Shown here: positions 37,787 to 47,566 of the stretch, one piece after another
Layout of the letters: each line of letters opens with the position of its first letter
Numbering within the stretch: the first letter of the stretch is position 1
Source: Pantoea sp. 1.19
Lineage (GTDB): Bacteria; Pseudomonadota; Gammaproteobacteria; Enterobacterales; Enterobacteriaceae
Assembly: GCF_001922585.1 (NCBI RefSeq)
Contig: NZ_MRBS01000002.1
Span: 372,001-436,000, forward strand
DNA length: 64,000 nucleotides
Direction of reading: 5' to 3'
Notes under the pieces: generated by a model
Seen by the model: the letters and a program-made list of their open reading frames with translations, nothing else
What the model was told of the DNA's origin: nothing
Databases searched by the model: none
Made by a program: the position numbers and the translations under genes

Positions 37787-38379
37787 CGGTTAACGCCCCC
37801 CGCAAGGTGAAAAAGTCAGATGGCTTCAAAAATAAGATCGCGCGCCGGGTGAACATCGGGCTTCCCATCGCGCAGGCTGACAGCGGGCAGTCGGTACGCG
37901 CGGGGCGTATTGCGGTTAACACACCGCCTCGTCTTCCCTTCCCATCCGGGATGGCAGGCCCGCTTTCCTGGAGAGCAACGTGTTAAAATGTGCTGAAAAG
38001 CATCCGCCCTACGCCCCGTGAAAACGTTCTTGCGGCCGCCCAGTGAGAGGCGCGGCCATCCAGGCAGCTCCGGAAGGCTTCCCTCAGGCTGACCTGAGGT
38101 AGAGACCGTGAATCAGGCGCCCCGACGGCGGCTTAGCAGAGAGGCGGGAAACATTCATGGTTATCTGATCCAGCACAGCAACGTTCGGCGGCCCGGTTAC
38201 CCGCGTCTTTCGCTTTTTGCTGAGGCTTTGCCACATCGTGGTAAGCGCCTGGAGCAGTATAATCTTGCCCACGCCACACAGGACAATGCGCGACGACACC
38301 CGCGCATTGTCCTGCCAACACCTTGATTAAAATAGCGATTCTGTCCCCAACGCGGGTATAATGACGGATGCGCGTGCCG
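37787..38379. other. Gene-free stretch between the S33 hydrolase and the ClpP-like gene
   Basis: 593 nt. Several short open frames cross it on both strands, but none has a ribosome site, a familiar motif or sensible composition. The only clear structure is the 13-bp inverted repeat listed separately. It may be remnant sequence at the edge of the AT-rich block. Confidence 0.5.
38280..38313. repeat. Perfect 13-bp inverted repeat
   Basis: AGGACAATGCGCG at 38280-38292 and its exact reverse complement at 38301-38313, with an 8-nt spacer. No T-run on either side, so it is not an ordinary terminator. It lies 66 nt past the stop of the ClpP-like gene. Confidence 0.75.
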
Positions 38380-39225
38380 TCACAATACCTCTTTCTCCGT
38401 AATAATAAATAACTTACCACCGTGTTTAAATGTGACATTCGGCGCCCACTCTCCCGCTACCGGAACAATGTTTTTCACGCCCAGCGCCTTCATCGCGTCC
38501 AGGGTATAGGTCCATCCTACGATGTCCCTATCTTTCGCATGGGAGCTGAACTTTTCATGTTGCCCCAGTTTGACCAGATTAATATCCACGCCATTCCTTT
38601 GATAGAAATCAGACTCCAGTTTAATTGCGTTTTTATGTCCTAACACGCTACTGTCCAGCGAGTCATCAGCCGTTAAACCTTCACCCTCCAGGTCATTAAA
38701 TTTTTCCGATGCTTCACCACCATGAAAACCAACAACGGAGTGCTTGTGAAGAAATTTTTTATTTCCGGCAACAAAAATATAATTAGCCGCAGAGGAAAAA
38801 ACCTCACCCACAATGTCAACGTCCATATTCCTCATTTTGATGAGTTCTGCAAAGCATAAACCTATGACAGTTACACCACCTTGAGAAGATATTTTAAACG
38901 TATTTACCTCGCTGTTATTTTTTAATAACCTGGCAAAATCCTTCAGGCTACGATAGGATAAATGTCCATCCATAGAAATGGCGTCACCCTCCATTTTTAT
39001 TACTACGCTATCGAGGCGGTTGTTAACATTCACGGACTTGAAAAAATTTCGCATCGCCTCATCCGCATACTCCCCTTCCTCATCGCTGATGCTAAACCTT
39101 CCTGCACAATCAACCCCGGTGGACGGCCGCTCTTTATGTTGTTCCACCGTATAGATAAATACCAGAAGAAACGCAACGGTCACCAGCACGTAAATGACTA
39201 CAGAATAGACCTTAGCTTTAAGCAT
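38380..39225 (-). CDS. Membrane-anchored ClpP/SppA-like protein, function unknown
   Basis: 281 residues. One N-terminal membrane helix (about 6-26) leads to an extracytoplasmic domain. Residues 72-170 follow the ClpP/crotonase plan: SSQGG at 113-117 in the oxyanion position, a helix, FSSAANYIFVAG at 143-154 where ClpP-like proteins keep the nucleophile serine, and GFHGG at 166-170 in the place of the catalytic histidine loop. The C-terminal third is not recognisable. Predicted periplasmic serine hydrolase or pseudo-enzyme. AT-rich codon use sets it apart from the chromosome around. No operon partner within 170 nt. Confidence 0.7.
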   Translation of the reverse strand: MLKAKVYSVVIYVLVTVAFLLVFIYTVEQHKERPSTGVDCAGRFSISDEEGEYADEAMRNFFKSVNVNNRLDSVVIKMEGDAISMDGHLSYRSLKDFARLLKNNSEVNTFKISSQGGVTVIGLCFAELIKMRNMDVDIVGEVFSSAANYIFVAGNKKFLHKHSVVGFHGGEASEKFNDLEGEGLTADDSLDSSVLGHKNAIKLESDFYQRNGVDINLVKLGQHEKFSSHAKDRDIVGWTYTLDAMKALGVKNIVPVAGEWAPNVTFKHGGKLFIITEKEVL

Positions 39226-39398
39226 TAATTATATCTCCATGGTGTTTTCATCCCCGGACAGATCAGTTGTTAAAAACCCGGTGCATTCATTTTTAAACGA
39301 TGCAACAACTTTATTACACTCATTTTTAAAAATGCCGATAATGACGCGCATCGATATTAAAGCCCGTGGTGGGTTTGCTTTTTTATGCGATTAGATGA

Positions 39399-39608
39399 TT
39401 ACTTCATATAATTCATCATATGACTCTCTTCTCGCTGATCGAGATCGTTACGCTGTAGATGAATGTCTTTCAGACAGTCAGAATACTTATCTGACCCCAC
39501 CTTATATCCGAATTTCTCGCACTGCGACTTATCCATATTAAACTGCTGTTCCGGGCTGACGCACGCAGCAGATAAGAAAGCGATAGCCATAACAGTGAAC
39601 ACCCTCAT
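39399..39608 (-). CDS. Small lipoprotein
   Basis: 69 residues. A signal peptide (RVFTVMAIAFLSAAC) ends in a lipobox with the lipidated cysteine at about residue 16. The mature part has two more cysteines in CEKFGYKVGSDKYSDC, a motif seen in many short enterobacterial and phage lipoproteins of unknown role. ATG 39608 has GGAG well placed; four codons upstream another ATG overlaps that site. AT-rich, like its neighbours. Confidence 0.75.
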   Translation of the reverse strand: MRVFTVMAIAFLSAACVSPEQQFNMDKSQCEKFGYKVGSDKYSDCLKDIHLQRNDLDQREESHMMNYMK

Positions 39609-39642
39609 AATGCGCTCCATTTTTCAACGTTAACACAGCTCG

Positions 39643-39846
39643 TTAACTTTCATAAGTCAAAATATCACCCGGCTGGCAATCAAGATAAGTACATATTTTT
39701 TCAAGCGTTGAGAACCTGATCGCCCTGGCTTTACCGCTTTTTAAAATAGATAAATTAGCTTCTGTTATATCAATTTCTTTAGCCAGCTCCTTGGAGGTTA
39801 TCCCTCTGGCCTTAAGCAACTCATCCAGTCGGATTTTTATGGCCAT
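39643..39846 (-). CDS. Cro/C1-type HTH regulator (YozG-like)
   Basis: 67 residues, almost entirely a helix-turn-helix domain: IRLDELLKARGITSKELAKEIDITEANLS followed by TLEKICTYLDCQPGDIL. This is the short XRE subtype that is regularly paired with DUF2975 membrane proteins. Its ATG begins one nucleotide after the DUF2975 stop (TAAT ATG), so the two are translationally coupled. Likely autoregulator of the pair, acting at the dyad repeats upstream. Confidence 0.88.
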   Translation of the reverse strand: MAIKIRLDELLKARGITSKELAKEIDITEANLSILKSGKARAIRFSTLEKICTYLDCQPGDILTYES

Positions 39847-39847
39847 A

Positions 39848-40366
39848 TTATATTACCAGCTCTTGTTCTTCTTGCAGCGCATTCGCTATTTTCAGCACGA
39901 AGGCAAGAATAAACAACCCGATACCAATTGGGATATATATTATATTGTTAAGATCAATATATACCTCTACCTCACCGGCCTTTGCATGGTACAGTGACAT
40001 TATCATATCCGTAGCAAGATGATAGACGGCCAGGATGATAAAACACCCTCCTGTAATATAAATTCGTTTAACCTGGAAAAAGTTAAATACGCCTCTCACT
40101 CTGATACTCTTGAACAGCAGATACAACTGACAAAGTAGAAAACTGACGATCATATCAGAACACAAGAAAATCACAGCCTGGGTGAACCTCGATAACTCAC
40201 TGTTGAAAACACTTTGACAATCTGTGCTAATGTGAAATCCCTGAATCACCGTATCATTCGGTAGCCAGGCCCGCACCTGACCTAACACAGGAATAAATAC
40301 AACGCTAAAAAACAAAAAGTACTCCATCATCTTACAGCATATTTTGAGTTTTTTTGAATTGTTCAT
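39848..40366 (-). CDS. DUF2975 membrane protein
   Basis: 172 residues with four predicted membrane helices (about 14-30, 63-83, 100-120, 135-160), typical of DUF2975. The start at 40366 has an excellent AGGAGAGGAG site; a longer in-frame start is unnecessary. Partner of the small HTH regulator just downstream. DUF2975/HTH pairs are widespread but uncharacterised; a role as a membrane sensor that sequesters the regulator is conceivable but unproven. Confidence 0.85.
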   Translation of the reverse strand: MNNSKKLKICCKMMEYFLFFSVVFIPVLGQVRAWLPNDTVIQGFHISTDCQSVFNSELSRFTQAVIFLCSDMIVSFLLCQLYLLFKSIRVRGVFNFFQVKRIYITGGCFIILAVYHLATDMIMSLYHAKAGEVEVYIDLNNIIYIPIGIGLFILAFVLKIANALQEEQELVI

Positions 40367-40423
40367 CTCCTCTCCTTGGCAGTAAGCCACTTGCCCTGTT
40401 TCATGTATGGTATTGCTCAGCAT

Positions 40424-40759
40424 GGTGATACGGTTAAGTATCGGCCACGCGGCAATTATTATTGTTTATCGATAACAAAGCAAGAAATTATTGTTTTTCA
40501 ATAACAGATGTAAGGCATTGATAATAAATATTAAAACCCTGAAATCCAGATTAAAAAATAAAATATCGATACTTTTAAGGCGTAAAATTCTGGGATTGTC
40601 GTTAATTTCATTTTTTAATACCACCACAGTTAACCGCGCGACGCCCCGCTTTCAGCCCCGGTGACGCAGACCTGATATCACCAGCCTGATCCGCAGGCCA
40701 CCTACCGCTGAGCGGAAGCGGCGTCCCCCTGCCCGAGCGCATCGCCCTGATCGCTGGGA
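40424..40759. promoter_or_regulatory. AT-rich control region with tandem dyad repeats
   Basis: 336 nt between the DUF2975 gene and pstB. Two 20-nt near-identical repeats occupy 40458-40477 and 40487-40506, differing at two positions and starting 29 nt apart. Each is a dyad of the form TTGTT-N7-AACAA; the first has TATCGAT in the centre. A further TATCGATA lies near 40564-40571. The repeats stand 92-140 nt upstream of the DUF2975 start and are good operator candidates for the HTH protein. The part beyond about 40630 is GC-rich and shows nothing. Confidence 0.6.
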
Positions 40760-41533
40760 TTACCCAAAGCGACCGGTGATGTACTCTTCCGTGCGCCGCT
40801 GCCGCGGCGTGGTGAACAAGGTGTCGGTGTCAGCAAACTCGACCAGTGTCCCCTGGTGCAAAAAAGCGGTGTAATCGGAGACGCGTGCCGCTTGCTGCAT
40901 GTTGTGCGTAACCAACAGCAAGGTGAAGCGCTGGCTCAGGGTCGTCATCAGCTCCTCAATCACCAGCGTAGAGAGGGGATCCAGCGCGGAGGTGGGCTCA
41001 TCCAGCAATAACACCTCCGGTTCCACCGCGATGGCACGGGCTATCACCAGCCGCTGTTGCTGTCCACTGGAGAGCGTCAGCGCAGGCTGTCGCAGGCAAT
41101 GTTTGACTTCCGGCCAGAGCGCAGCGGCGCGCAGCGCCCGCTCCACCGCCTCATCCAGCACCCGCCTGTCGCGCACGCCCTGCAGGCGCAGGCCGTAAGT
41201 CACGTTGTCATAGATAGACTGGGGAAAGGGATTGGGACGCTGAAACACCATCCCAACCCGGCGGCGCAGCGCGGGCAGCGACGGGCCTCCCTGCAAAATG
41301 GAGCGCCCCTCCAGCAGAATGTCACCTTCTATCCGGTGACCGTCAATCGGATCGTTCATGCGGTTCAGGCAGCGCAGCAGCGTTGATTTCCCGCAGCCAG
41401 AAGGACCAATCAGCGCCGTAATACGCTGACGCGGCAGCGCCAGATTGATCTGGCTAAGCGCCTGTTTATCACCATACCACAGTGAAATGTTCTGCAGCAC
41501 CATCGCGGCGCGCGGCGCGACGTTATCGGTCAT
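40760..41533 (-). CDS. pstB: Phosphate ABC transporter ATPase PstB
   Basis: 257 residues, the E. coli length. Energises phosphate import. Walker A is GPSGCGKST, Walker B is [12 protein letters not shown], the switch histidine is in [16 protein letters not shown], and [20 protein letters not shown] is the PstB-specific Q-loop. The ABC signature reads LSSGQQQR instead of LSGGQQQR. GGGAG precedes the start. Third gene of pstC-pstA-pstB, 11 nt after pstA. No phoU follows. Confidence 0.95.
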   Translation of the reverse strand: MTDNVAPRAAMVLQNISLWYGDKQALSQINLALPRQRITALIGPSGCGKSTLLRCLNRMNDPIDGHRIEGDILLEGRSILQGGPSLPALRRRVGMVFQRPNPFPQSIYDNVTYGLRLQGVRDRRVLDEAVERALRAAALWPEVKHCLRQPALTLSSGQQQRLVIARAIAVEPEVLLLDEPTSALDPLSTLVIEELMTTLSQRFTLLLVTHNMQQAARVSDYTAFLHQGTLVEFADTDTLFTTPRQRRTEEYITGRFG

Positions 41534-41544
41534 GATAAGCTCCC

Positions 41545-43188
41545 TTAAGTCAGCGTTCGGTATCGTTCGCGCAGGCGGTGGCGCAGCCCCATCGCCAGCA
41601 GATTCAGGCTAAGAATGATCAGCACCAGCAGCAGCGCGGTGGCAAACACCAGCGGCTGCTGCGCATCGGCATCCGGATGTTGAAACGCCAGATCGTAGAT
41701 ATGAAAACCGAGATGCATAAATTGACGATCGAGGTGTAACCAGGGGAAGACCGCATCCACCGGCAGCTCGGGCGCCGATTTCACCACACCAACCAGCATC
41801 AGCGGCGCGGTCTCACCGGCGGCGCGCGCCACCGCCAGAATCAATCCGGTTAGCATCGCCGGCACCGCCAGCGGCAGGGTGATCTGCCGCAGCGCTTCGC
41901 TGCGCGTCGCGCCCAACGCCATCGCCCCCAGCTTCAGCTCCGGCGGAATACGCGAGAGTCCCTCCTCGGTGGCGACAATCACCACCGGCAGGGTCAGCAG
42001 GGCCAGGGTTAAGGCCGCCCACAGTAAGCCTGGCGCCCCAAAGGTGGGATTCGGCAGCGCGTCGCTGAACAGCAGGCGATCAACGCTGCCGCCGACCAGC
42101 CAGACAAAGAACCCCAGCCCAAATACGCCGTAGACAATCGACGGCACGCCGGCCAGATTCACCACGGCGATACGTACCAGCCGGGCCAGCGCGTGATTAC
42201 CGGCGTACTCATGCAGCCAGACGGCGGTAATCACGCCCAGCGGCATCACCATCACCGACATCAGTAGCACCATCAGTACGGTCCCGAAGATAGCCGGAAA
42301 AACCCCGCCCTGCGCCTGCCCGGCGCCGGGAGAGTCGCTGACAAAATGCCAGAGCTGGTCGGCAAACTGCTGCAGTTTAGCCCGGAAGCTCAGGGTATTG
42401 GGATACCAGAAGGCGCGGATGTCGGCCAGCGGAATACGCTGCAGCTGACCGTCGGCATCGCGCAGTACCAGACGGGTGCGCTCGCTCTCCGCGGTGAGCA
42501 TCCGCAACCGATCGCTGAGCCGGCTAAACTGCCGCGTCAGCGCCGCGCGGTCGGCGCGGTAGCGCGACTGCGCTTCGGCATCAAAGCGCCCGGTAGACTG
42601 CCGGCGAGTGCGATCCGTCTCCAGCCTCTCCAGCCGATCGTTGAGCCGCGCCAGGGTCACCCGCCGCAGCCGATCCGCCTGCCTGACGCTGGCATCGGCC
42701 TGCGCCAGCCGGTGGCGCAGCGTCGCCTGCAGATCGCCAGCCACCAGCGGCTGCCCCTGCTCTTCCAGTCCGCTCAGCCAGCCCCAGCTCATCCCGACGC
42801 TGCGACGCTGCAGCGCCAGCGCATCCGCAGGCCGCTGGCGGGAAACGATATCGTCAGCGGTCAGCGAGCGAAACGCGCTGCCGGGAGCACGCTGCGCATC
42901 GCCGCCGACGTGAATCACGAAGCGACGCTGCGCCTGCACGCCGGCCGGTAGCGTCATGCCGCGCTGGGCCAGTGCTTCGCGGCTAAGGATCCGGTCCGAC
43001 ACCACCTCCCCCAGCAGGGCACCGCGCCCATCGCTCAGGGTGAACAGCGTCAGCGGCTGCGGCCAGAAATAGCGCAGTCCCTGCCAGGCCAGCAGCGCAA
43101 TCAGCAGCGTAAACGCCAGCAGGCTGAATGCCACCGCGCCGGCGGTCAGCCAGCGCCAGCGGCGATTTTGTCGCTGCGCGTGGCTCAT
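41545..43188 (-). CDS. pstA: Phosphate ABC transporter permease PstA, long form
   Basis: 547 residues, nearly twice the 296 of E. coli PstA. After TM1 (about 16-38) comes a long extracytoplasmic region rich in Arg, Gln and Leu with a coiled-coil-like stretch (about 170-230), then the permease core of five helices with the EAA-type loop [27 protein letters not shown]. The ATG overlaps the pstC stop as ATGA. This extended architecture belongs to the second type of Pst system known from Vibrio and Pseudomonas, usually near ppk or phoU-phoB genes. Confidence 0.92.
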   Translation of the reverse strand: MSHAQRQNRRWRWLTAGAVAFSLLAFTLLIALLAWQGLRYFWPQPLTLFTLSDGRGALLGEVVSDRILSREALAQRGMTLPAGVQAQRRFVIHVGGDAQRAPGSAFRSLTADDIVSRQRPADALALQRRSVGMSWGWLSGLEEQGQPLVAGDLQATLRHRLAQADASVRQADRLRRVTLARLNDRLERLETDRTRRQSTGRFDAEAQSRYRADRAALTRQFSRLSDRLRMLTAESERTRLVLRDADGQLQRIPLADIRAFWYPNTLSFRAKLQQFADQLWHFVSDSPGAGQAQGGVFPAIFGTVLMVLLMSVMVMPLGVITAVWLHEYAGNHALARLVRIAVVNLAGVPSIVYGVFGLGFFVWLVGGSVDRLLFSDALPNPTFGAPGLLWAALTLALLTLPVVIVATEEGLSRIPPELKLGAMALGATRSEALRQITLPLAVPAMLTGLILAVARAAGETAPLMLVGVVKSAPELPVDAVFPWLHLDRQFMHLGFHIYDLAFQHPDADAQQPLVFATALLLVLIILSLNLLAMGLRHRLRERYRTLT

Positions 43189-45311
43189 CCCCGGCCTCCG
43201 GTGGCCTGATAGCGCTGGCGCAGACCGTGGCGCACCCACTCGGCCAGCGTATTCACCACCAGTGTAAACAGCAGCAACACCAGCGCGCTGAGAAACAGCA
43301 CGCGATAGTGGGCACTGCCGGCCGCGGCTTCCGGCATCTCAATCGCCACGTTGGCGGCCAGCGTACGCAGACCGTGAAACAGCCCACCGTCAGTTTGCGG
43401 CGTGTTACCCGCGGCCATCAGTACAATCATGGTTTCGCCGATCGCGCGACCGAAGCCGATCATCAGCGCGGCAAAAATACCGGCCGAAGCGCCCGGCAAA
43501 ACCACGTGCACCAGCGTCTGCCACGGCGTCGCACCGAGCGCCAGCGAAGCCTGACTCAGCTCGACCGGCACGCTAAACAGCGCATCTTCTGCAAGGGTAA
43601 AGATCAGCGGCACCAGCGCAAACCCCATCGCCACGCCGGCCACCAGCAGATTGCGCTGCTCGTAGCCGTCGCGCCAGCGGGCGGTAAAAGCTTCGCCGGT
43701 GAGCATCGGCACCAGCCACAGGGTTACGCCGCTGACCAGCAGCAGCAGCGGGATCAGGATCAGCATCTCGCGCCCGGGGCGCTGCCGCCAGCGCTCCGGC
43801 AGCCGGGCATTGCACCAGGCGCAGCCCAACAGCGTCAGCGTCAGCACCACCGGCAGCAGCAGCACGCCGATCAGCCGGTCGCCCAGCGTCGGCGCCAGCC
43901 ACAGTCCGGCAATCAGCCCAACCACCACGCTCGGCAGCGCCCCCATCATTTCCATCGCCGGTTTTACCACCCGACGCAGCCCCGGCGACATAAACCACGC
44001 GGTGTAGATCGCCGCCGCCAGTGCCAGCGGCGTCGCAAACAGCAGCGCCAGCCCGGCGGCCTTCAGCGTACCGCTGACCATCGGTACCAGGCTGAATTTA
44101 GCCTGATAGTTATCACTGGCCGCGCTGGATTGCCACACCCAGTCCGGTGCCGGATAGTGTTCATACCACACTTTCTGCCACAGACTGCGCCAGCTGAGAT
44201 CCGGCCAGGGGTTATCGACACGGTAATGTTGCCACTGGCCAGCACGCTCGAGCAGCAGCCCATCGCCGTGCGGGGAAAAACGCAGCGCGGAGATCCCGGT
44301 GCCCAGCGCTTCACGGGCCAGCGCCCCTTCGCGCTTGCTGCTGAACAGCGTGAGCTCACCCGCCGGGCTGAGGGTGGCAAATACCCGGCGCAGCGGCTCC
44401 ACCAGCAAATGCCGGTGGCCATCGGTTCCCGCCACCCGGCGAATAAAGGTCAGCTGCGGCCCGTCGCTGCCGGGCACATCAAACCACTGACTGATGCCCT
44501 GATCATCGGCCACCAGCAGCGAGGCACCGCCGCCGAGCAGCGCCAGCGCCAGCGGCGGTCGCGGTAACGCCACGCGCTCGCGCAGTCGAGGCAATCCGCT
44601 ACCGGTATGCCACAGCGTCAACTGCTGCTGCTGCTGCAGATAGAGTTGCTGGCCGTCCGGCGTAAGCAGCAGGCGTTCAGCCGGGATCTCCGCCAGCCAC
44701 TGTCGCTGCGGCGCGGCACCGGGCCGCAGACGCAGCAGCATGCTGCCGCGCTCGCCGCTCACTGCCAGCGTCCAGCGGTCGCCCTCGCCGGTGGCCAGCG
44801 CCAGCGCGCGAAGACGGCCCACCTCGGGCACCGTCAGTTCCGGCGCAAAAGGAAAACGCCAGCGCGGGGCCGCCGGCTGACTGAGATCGACCGTTACCAG
44901 GTGCAGGCGCCCGTCGGCATCGGCCAGCGCCAGCGCGCTACCGTCACGGTTGGTGGCAACCTGACGCAGCGGCCGCCGATCGGAAAGCGCCTGGCCGGCG
45001 GCAATCGCCCCGTCGGGCAGCGAAAAAAAGCGTCCCTCGCCGGCGTTATCAATACGCCAGCCGGTCCGCTGGTCGGCGTCAAGGCCGAGGACACGAGCTG
45101 GCAGCAGACTGGCCGGCAGCGCGTTCGCGGCGGAGGGTGAAAAGGTCGGCGAGGCGAACAGCGGCAACACCACCCACAGCAGCCAGCCAAACAGCAGCAG
45201 CATCACCAGCATCACGCTGACGGCGCTAACGGTCACCAGGCCGCGCGTGAGCCGGTCCCACAGCAGGCGGCGGCGATCGCTGAATGACGCGGGAATGGGA
45301 TGTTTATCCAT
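43185..45311 (-). CDS. pstC: Phosphate ABC transporter permease PstC, long form
   Basis: 708 residues against 319 in E. coli. TM1 at about 26-50, then an extracytoplasmic domain of about 350 residues with repeated beta-propeller-like strands (DRRPLRQVATNRDGSALALADADGRLHLV and similar), then the permease core with the EAA loop VPVELSQASLALGATPWQTLVHVVLPGA. Start 45311 gives MDKHPIPASFSDRRR; a longer opening reads across the divergent promoter. First gene of the pst operon, divergent from ppk. The periplasmic binding protein PstS is not encoded here. Confidence 0.92.
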   Translation of the reverse strand: MDKHPIPASFSDRRRLLWDRLTRGLVTVSAVSVMLVMLLLFGWLLWVVLPLFASPTFSPSAANALPASLLPARVLGLDADQRTGWRIDNAGEGRFFSLPDGAIAAGQALSDRRPLRQVATNRDGSALALADADGRLHLVTVDLSQPAAPRWRFPFAPELTVPEVGRLRALALATGEGDRWTLAVSGERGSMLLRLRPGAAPQRQWLAEIPAERLLLTPDGQQLYLQQQQQLTLWHTGSGLPRLRERVALPRPPLALALLGGGASLLVADDQGISQWFDVPGSDGPQLTFIRRVAGTDGHRHLLVEPLRRVFATLSPAGELTLFSSKREGALAREALGTGISALRFSPHGDGLLLERAGQWQHYRVDNPWPDLSWRSLWQKVWYEHYPAPDWVWQSSAASDNYQAKFSLVPMVSGTLKAAGLALLFATPLALAAAIYTAWFMSPGLRRVVKPAMEMMGALPSVVVGLIAGLWLAPTLGDRLIGVLLLPVVLTLTLLGCAWCNARLPERWRQRPGREMLILIPLLLLVSGVTLWLVPMLTGEAFTARWRDGYEQRNLLVAGVAMGFALVPLIFTLAEDALFSVPVELSQASLALGATPWQTLVHVVLPGASAGIFAALMIGFGRAIGETMIVLMAAGNTPQTDGGLFHGLRTLAANVAIEMPEAAAGSAHYRVLFLSALVLLLFTLVVNTLAEWVRHGLRQRYQATGGRG

Positions 45312-45393
45312 GAGCAAAGTTCGGCCCCTGTGGGTTGGACGGAGTATGTTGCCCGTAACCCCTTGAGAACACAATCGGCGTACCTGGACTTTC

Positions 45394-45411
45394 TTGCCAT
45401 ACTCTCGCCAT
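45394..45411. promoter_or_regulatory. Pho-box-like direct repeat between pstC and ppk
   Basis: TTGCCAT (45394-45400) and TCGCCAT (45405-45411) are spaced 11 nt start to start, the exact geometry of a PhoB box (two CTGTCAT units with a 4-nt gap). Sequence match to the consensus is partial. Placement between divergent pst and ppk-ppx genes supports PhoB control of one or both. Confidence 0.5.
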
Positions 45412-45500
45412 AATGAACGTGGATACTGCTGACCAGCGAGTGTCTCTTCCGCTGACGGGCAACCCGACCGGCTGCCCTGCCTCACTGTTACGGAGAAAAA

Positions 45501-47561
45501 ATGGGTCAGGAAAAGCTGTACATTGAAAAAGAACTGAGCTGGCTTGCGTTCAACGAGCGCGTGTTACAAGAAGCAGCGGATAAATCCAACCCTCTGATAG
45601 AGCGTATGCGCTTTCTCGGGATCTACTCCAATAACCTCGATGAATTTTACAAGGTGCGCTTTGCCGACCTGAAGCGGCGCATTCTGATCGGCGAAGAGCA
45701 GGGATCGTACAGTACCCCGCGGCATCTGCTGAAAAAAATTCAGGCGCGCGTACTGAAGGCGGACCAGGAGTTTGACGGTCTGTATAACGAACTGCTGCTG
45801 GAGATGGCGCGCAACCAAATTTTCCTGATAAACGAGCGGCAGCTCTCCCCGAATCAGCAGGCCTGGCTGCGGCACTACTTTAAGCACCATTTGCGCCAGC
45901 ATATTACGCCGATAGTCATTAACCATGACACCGACCTGACCGCTTTTCTGAAAGACGATTACACCTATCTGGCGGTGGAGATCATTCGCGGCGACAGCAT
46001 TCGCTATTCGCTGCTGGAGATCCCGTCGGATAAGGTTCCGCGCTTTGTTAATCTGCCACCGGAGTCCCCGCGCCGTCGCAAGCCAATGATTTTACTGGAT
46101 AATATACTACGATACTGTCTGGATGATATCTTTAAAGGCTTCTTTGATTACGATGCGCTCAACGCCTACTCGATGAAGATGACCCGCGACGCCGAATACG
46201 ATCTGGTTACCGAAATGGAGTCGAGCCTGCTGGAGCTGATGTCCTCGAGCCTCAAGCAGCGGCTGACCGCCGAGCCGGTGCGCTTTGTCTATCAGCGCGA
46301 TATGCCGGACGCGATGGTGGAACTGCTGCGCCACAAGCTGAGCATCTCCAACTCCGATTCGGTGGTGCCGGGTGGGCGCTACCATAACTTTAAAGACTTT
46401 ATCAGCTTCCCGAATGTCGGCAAAGCCAACCTGGTGAACAAGCCGCTGCCGCAGCTGCGCCACCAGTGGTTTAACCATTTTCGCAACGGTTTCGACGCCA
46501 TCCGCAACCGCGATGTGCTGCTGTACTACCCTTATCACACGTTTGAGCACGTGCTGGAACTGCTGCGCCAGGCGTCGTTTGATCCCAACGTGCTGGCGAT
46601 CAAAATCAATATTTACCGCGTCGCCAAAGATTCACGCATCATCGACGCCATGATCCACGCCGCCTATAACGGCAAGAAAGTGACGGTGGTGGTCGAGCTG
46701 CAGGCGCGCTTTGACGAAGAGGCCAATATCCACTGGGCCAAGCGGCTGACCGAAGCGGGCGTTCACGTCATCTTCTCGGCGCCGGGGCTGAAAATTCACG
46801 CCAAGCTGTTCCTGATCTCTCGCCGCGAGGGGGATGAAGTGGTGCGCTATGCGCACATTGGTACCGGCAACTTTAACGAAAAAACCGCGCGGATTTATAC
46901 CGACTATTCGCTGCTGACCGCCGACGCGCGCATCACCAACGAGGTGCGCCGGGTGTTCAACTTTATCGAGAACCCTTATCGGCCGGTCAGCTTTACCCAC
47001 CTGATGGTCTCGCCGCAAAACTCGCGCAGCATGCTCTATCAGCTGATCGATACCGAAATCGCCAATGCGCAGAACGGACAGCCGGCCGCCATTACCCTGA
47101 AAATTAACAACCTGGTGGACAAAGGGCTGGTCGATCGCCTCTACACCGCCTCCAGCGTCGGGGTACAGGTCAATCTGCTGGTGCGCGGCATGTGCTCGCT
47201 GATTGCCAATCTGGCCGGCATCAGCGAAAATATCCGCGTCATCAGCATCGTTGATCGTTACCTTGAGCACGACCGCGTCTATATTTTTGAGAACGGCGGC
47301 GATAAAAAAGTGTTCCTCTCCTCCGCTGACTGGATGACACGCAATATCGACTACCGTATCGAAGTCGCCGTGGCGCTGCTGGATCCGGTGCTGAAACAGC
47401 GCGTGCTCGATATTATTGCCATTTTATTGAGTGATACCCTGAAAGCCCGCTACGTCGACAAAGAGCTGAGTAATCGCTATGTACCGCGCGGCAACCGCCG
47501 TAAAGTGCGTGCGCAGCTGGCCATCTACGATTACATCAAAAACCTGGAACAACCCGACTGA
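45501..47561 (+). CDS. ppk: Polyphosphate kinase 1
   Basis: 686 residues (E. coli 688). Polymerises the ATP gamma-phosphate into polyphosphate through a phosphohistidine. The autophosphorylated histidine is in [13 protein letters not shown], with the second active-site histidine in [15 protein letters not shown]; the N terminus [25 protein letters not shown] is nearly invariant. ACGGAG lies upstream of the start. ppx follows after 5 nt, as in E. coli. Membrane-associated tetramer by family. Confidence 0.98.
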   Translation: MGQEKLYIEKELSWLAFNERVLQEAADKSNPLIERMRFLGIYSNNLDEFYKVRFADLKRRILIGEEQGSYSTPRHLLKKIQARVLKADQEFDGLYNELLLEMARNQIFLINERQLSPNQQAWLRHYFKHHLRQHITPIVINHDTDLTAFLKDDYTYLAVEIIRGDSIRYSLLEIPSDKVPRFVNLPPESPRRRKPMILLDNILRYCLDDIFKGFFDYDALNAYSMKMTRDAEYDLVTEMESSLLELMSSSLKQRLTAEPVRFVYQRDMPDAMVELLRHKLSISNSDSVVPGGRYHNFKDFISFPNVGKANLVNKPLPQLRHQWFNHFRNGFDAIRNRDVLLYYPYHTFEHVLELLRQASFDPNVLAIKINIYRVAKDSRIIDAMIHAAYNGKKVTVVVELQARFDEEANIHWAKRLTEAGVHVIFSAPGLKIHAKLFLISRREGDEVVRYAHIGTGNFNEKTARIYTDYSLLTADARITNEVRRVFNFIENPYRPVSFTHLMVSPQNSRSMLYQLIDTEIANAQNGQPAAITLKINNLVDKGLVDRLYTASSVGVQVNLLVRGMCSLIANLAGISENIRVISIVDRYLEHDRVYIFENGGDKKVFLSSADWMTRNIDYRIEVAVALLDPVLKQRVLDIIAILLSDTLKARYVDKELSNRYVPRGNRRKVRAQLAIYDYIKNLEQPD

Positions 47562-47566
47562 TCACT

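Noticed and set aside
38084-38299. 71-codon minus-strand frame in the gap beside the ClpP-like gene
   Set aside because: No ribosome site, no recognisable domain, and it runs through the inverted repeat at 38280-38313.
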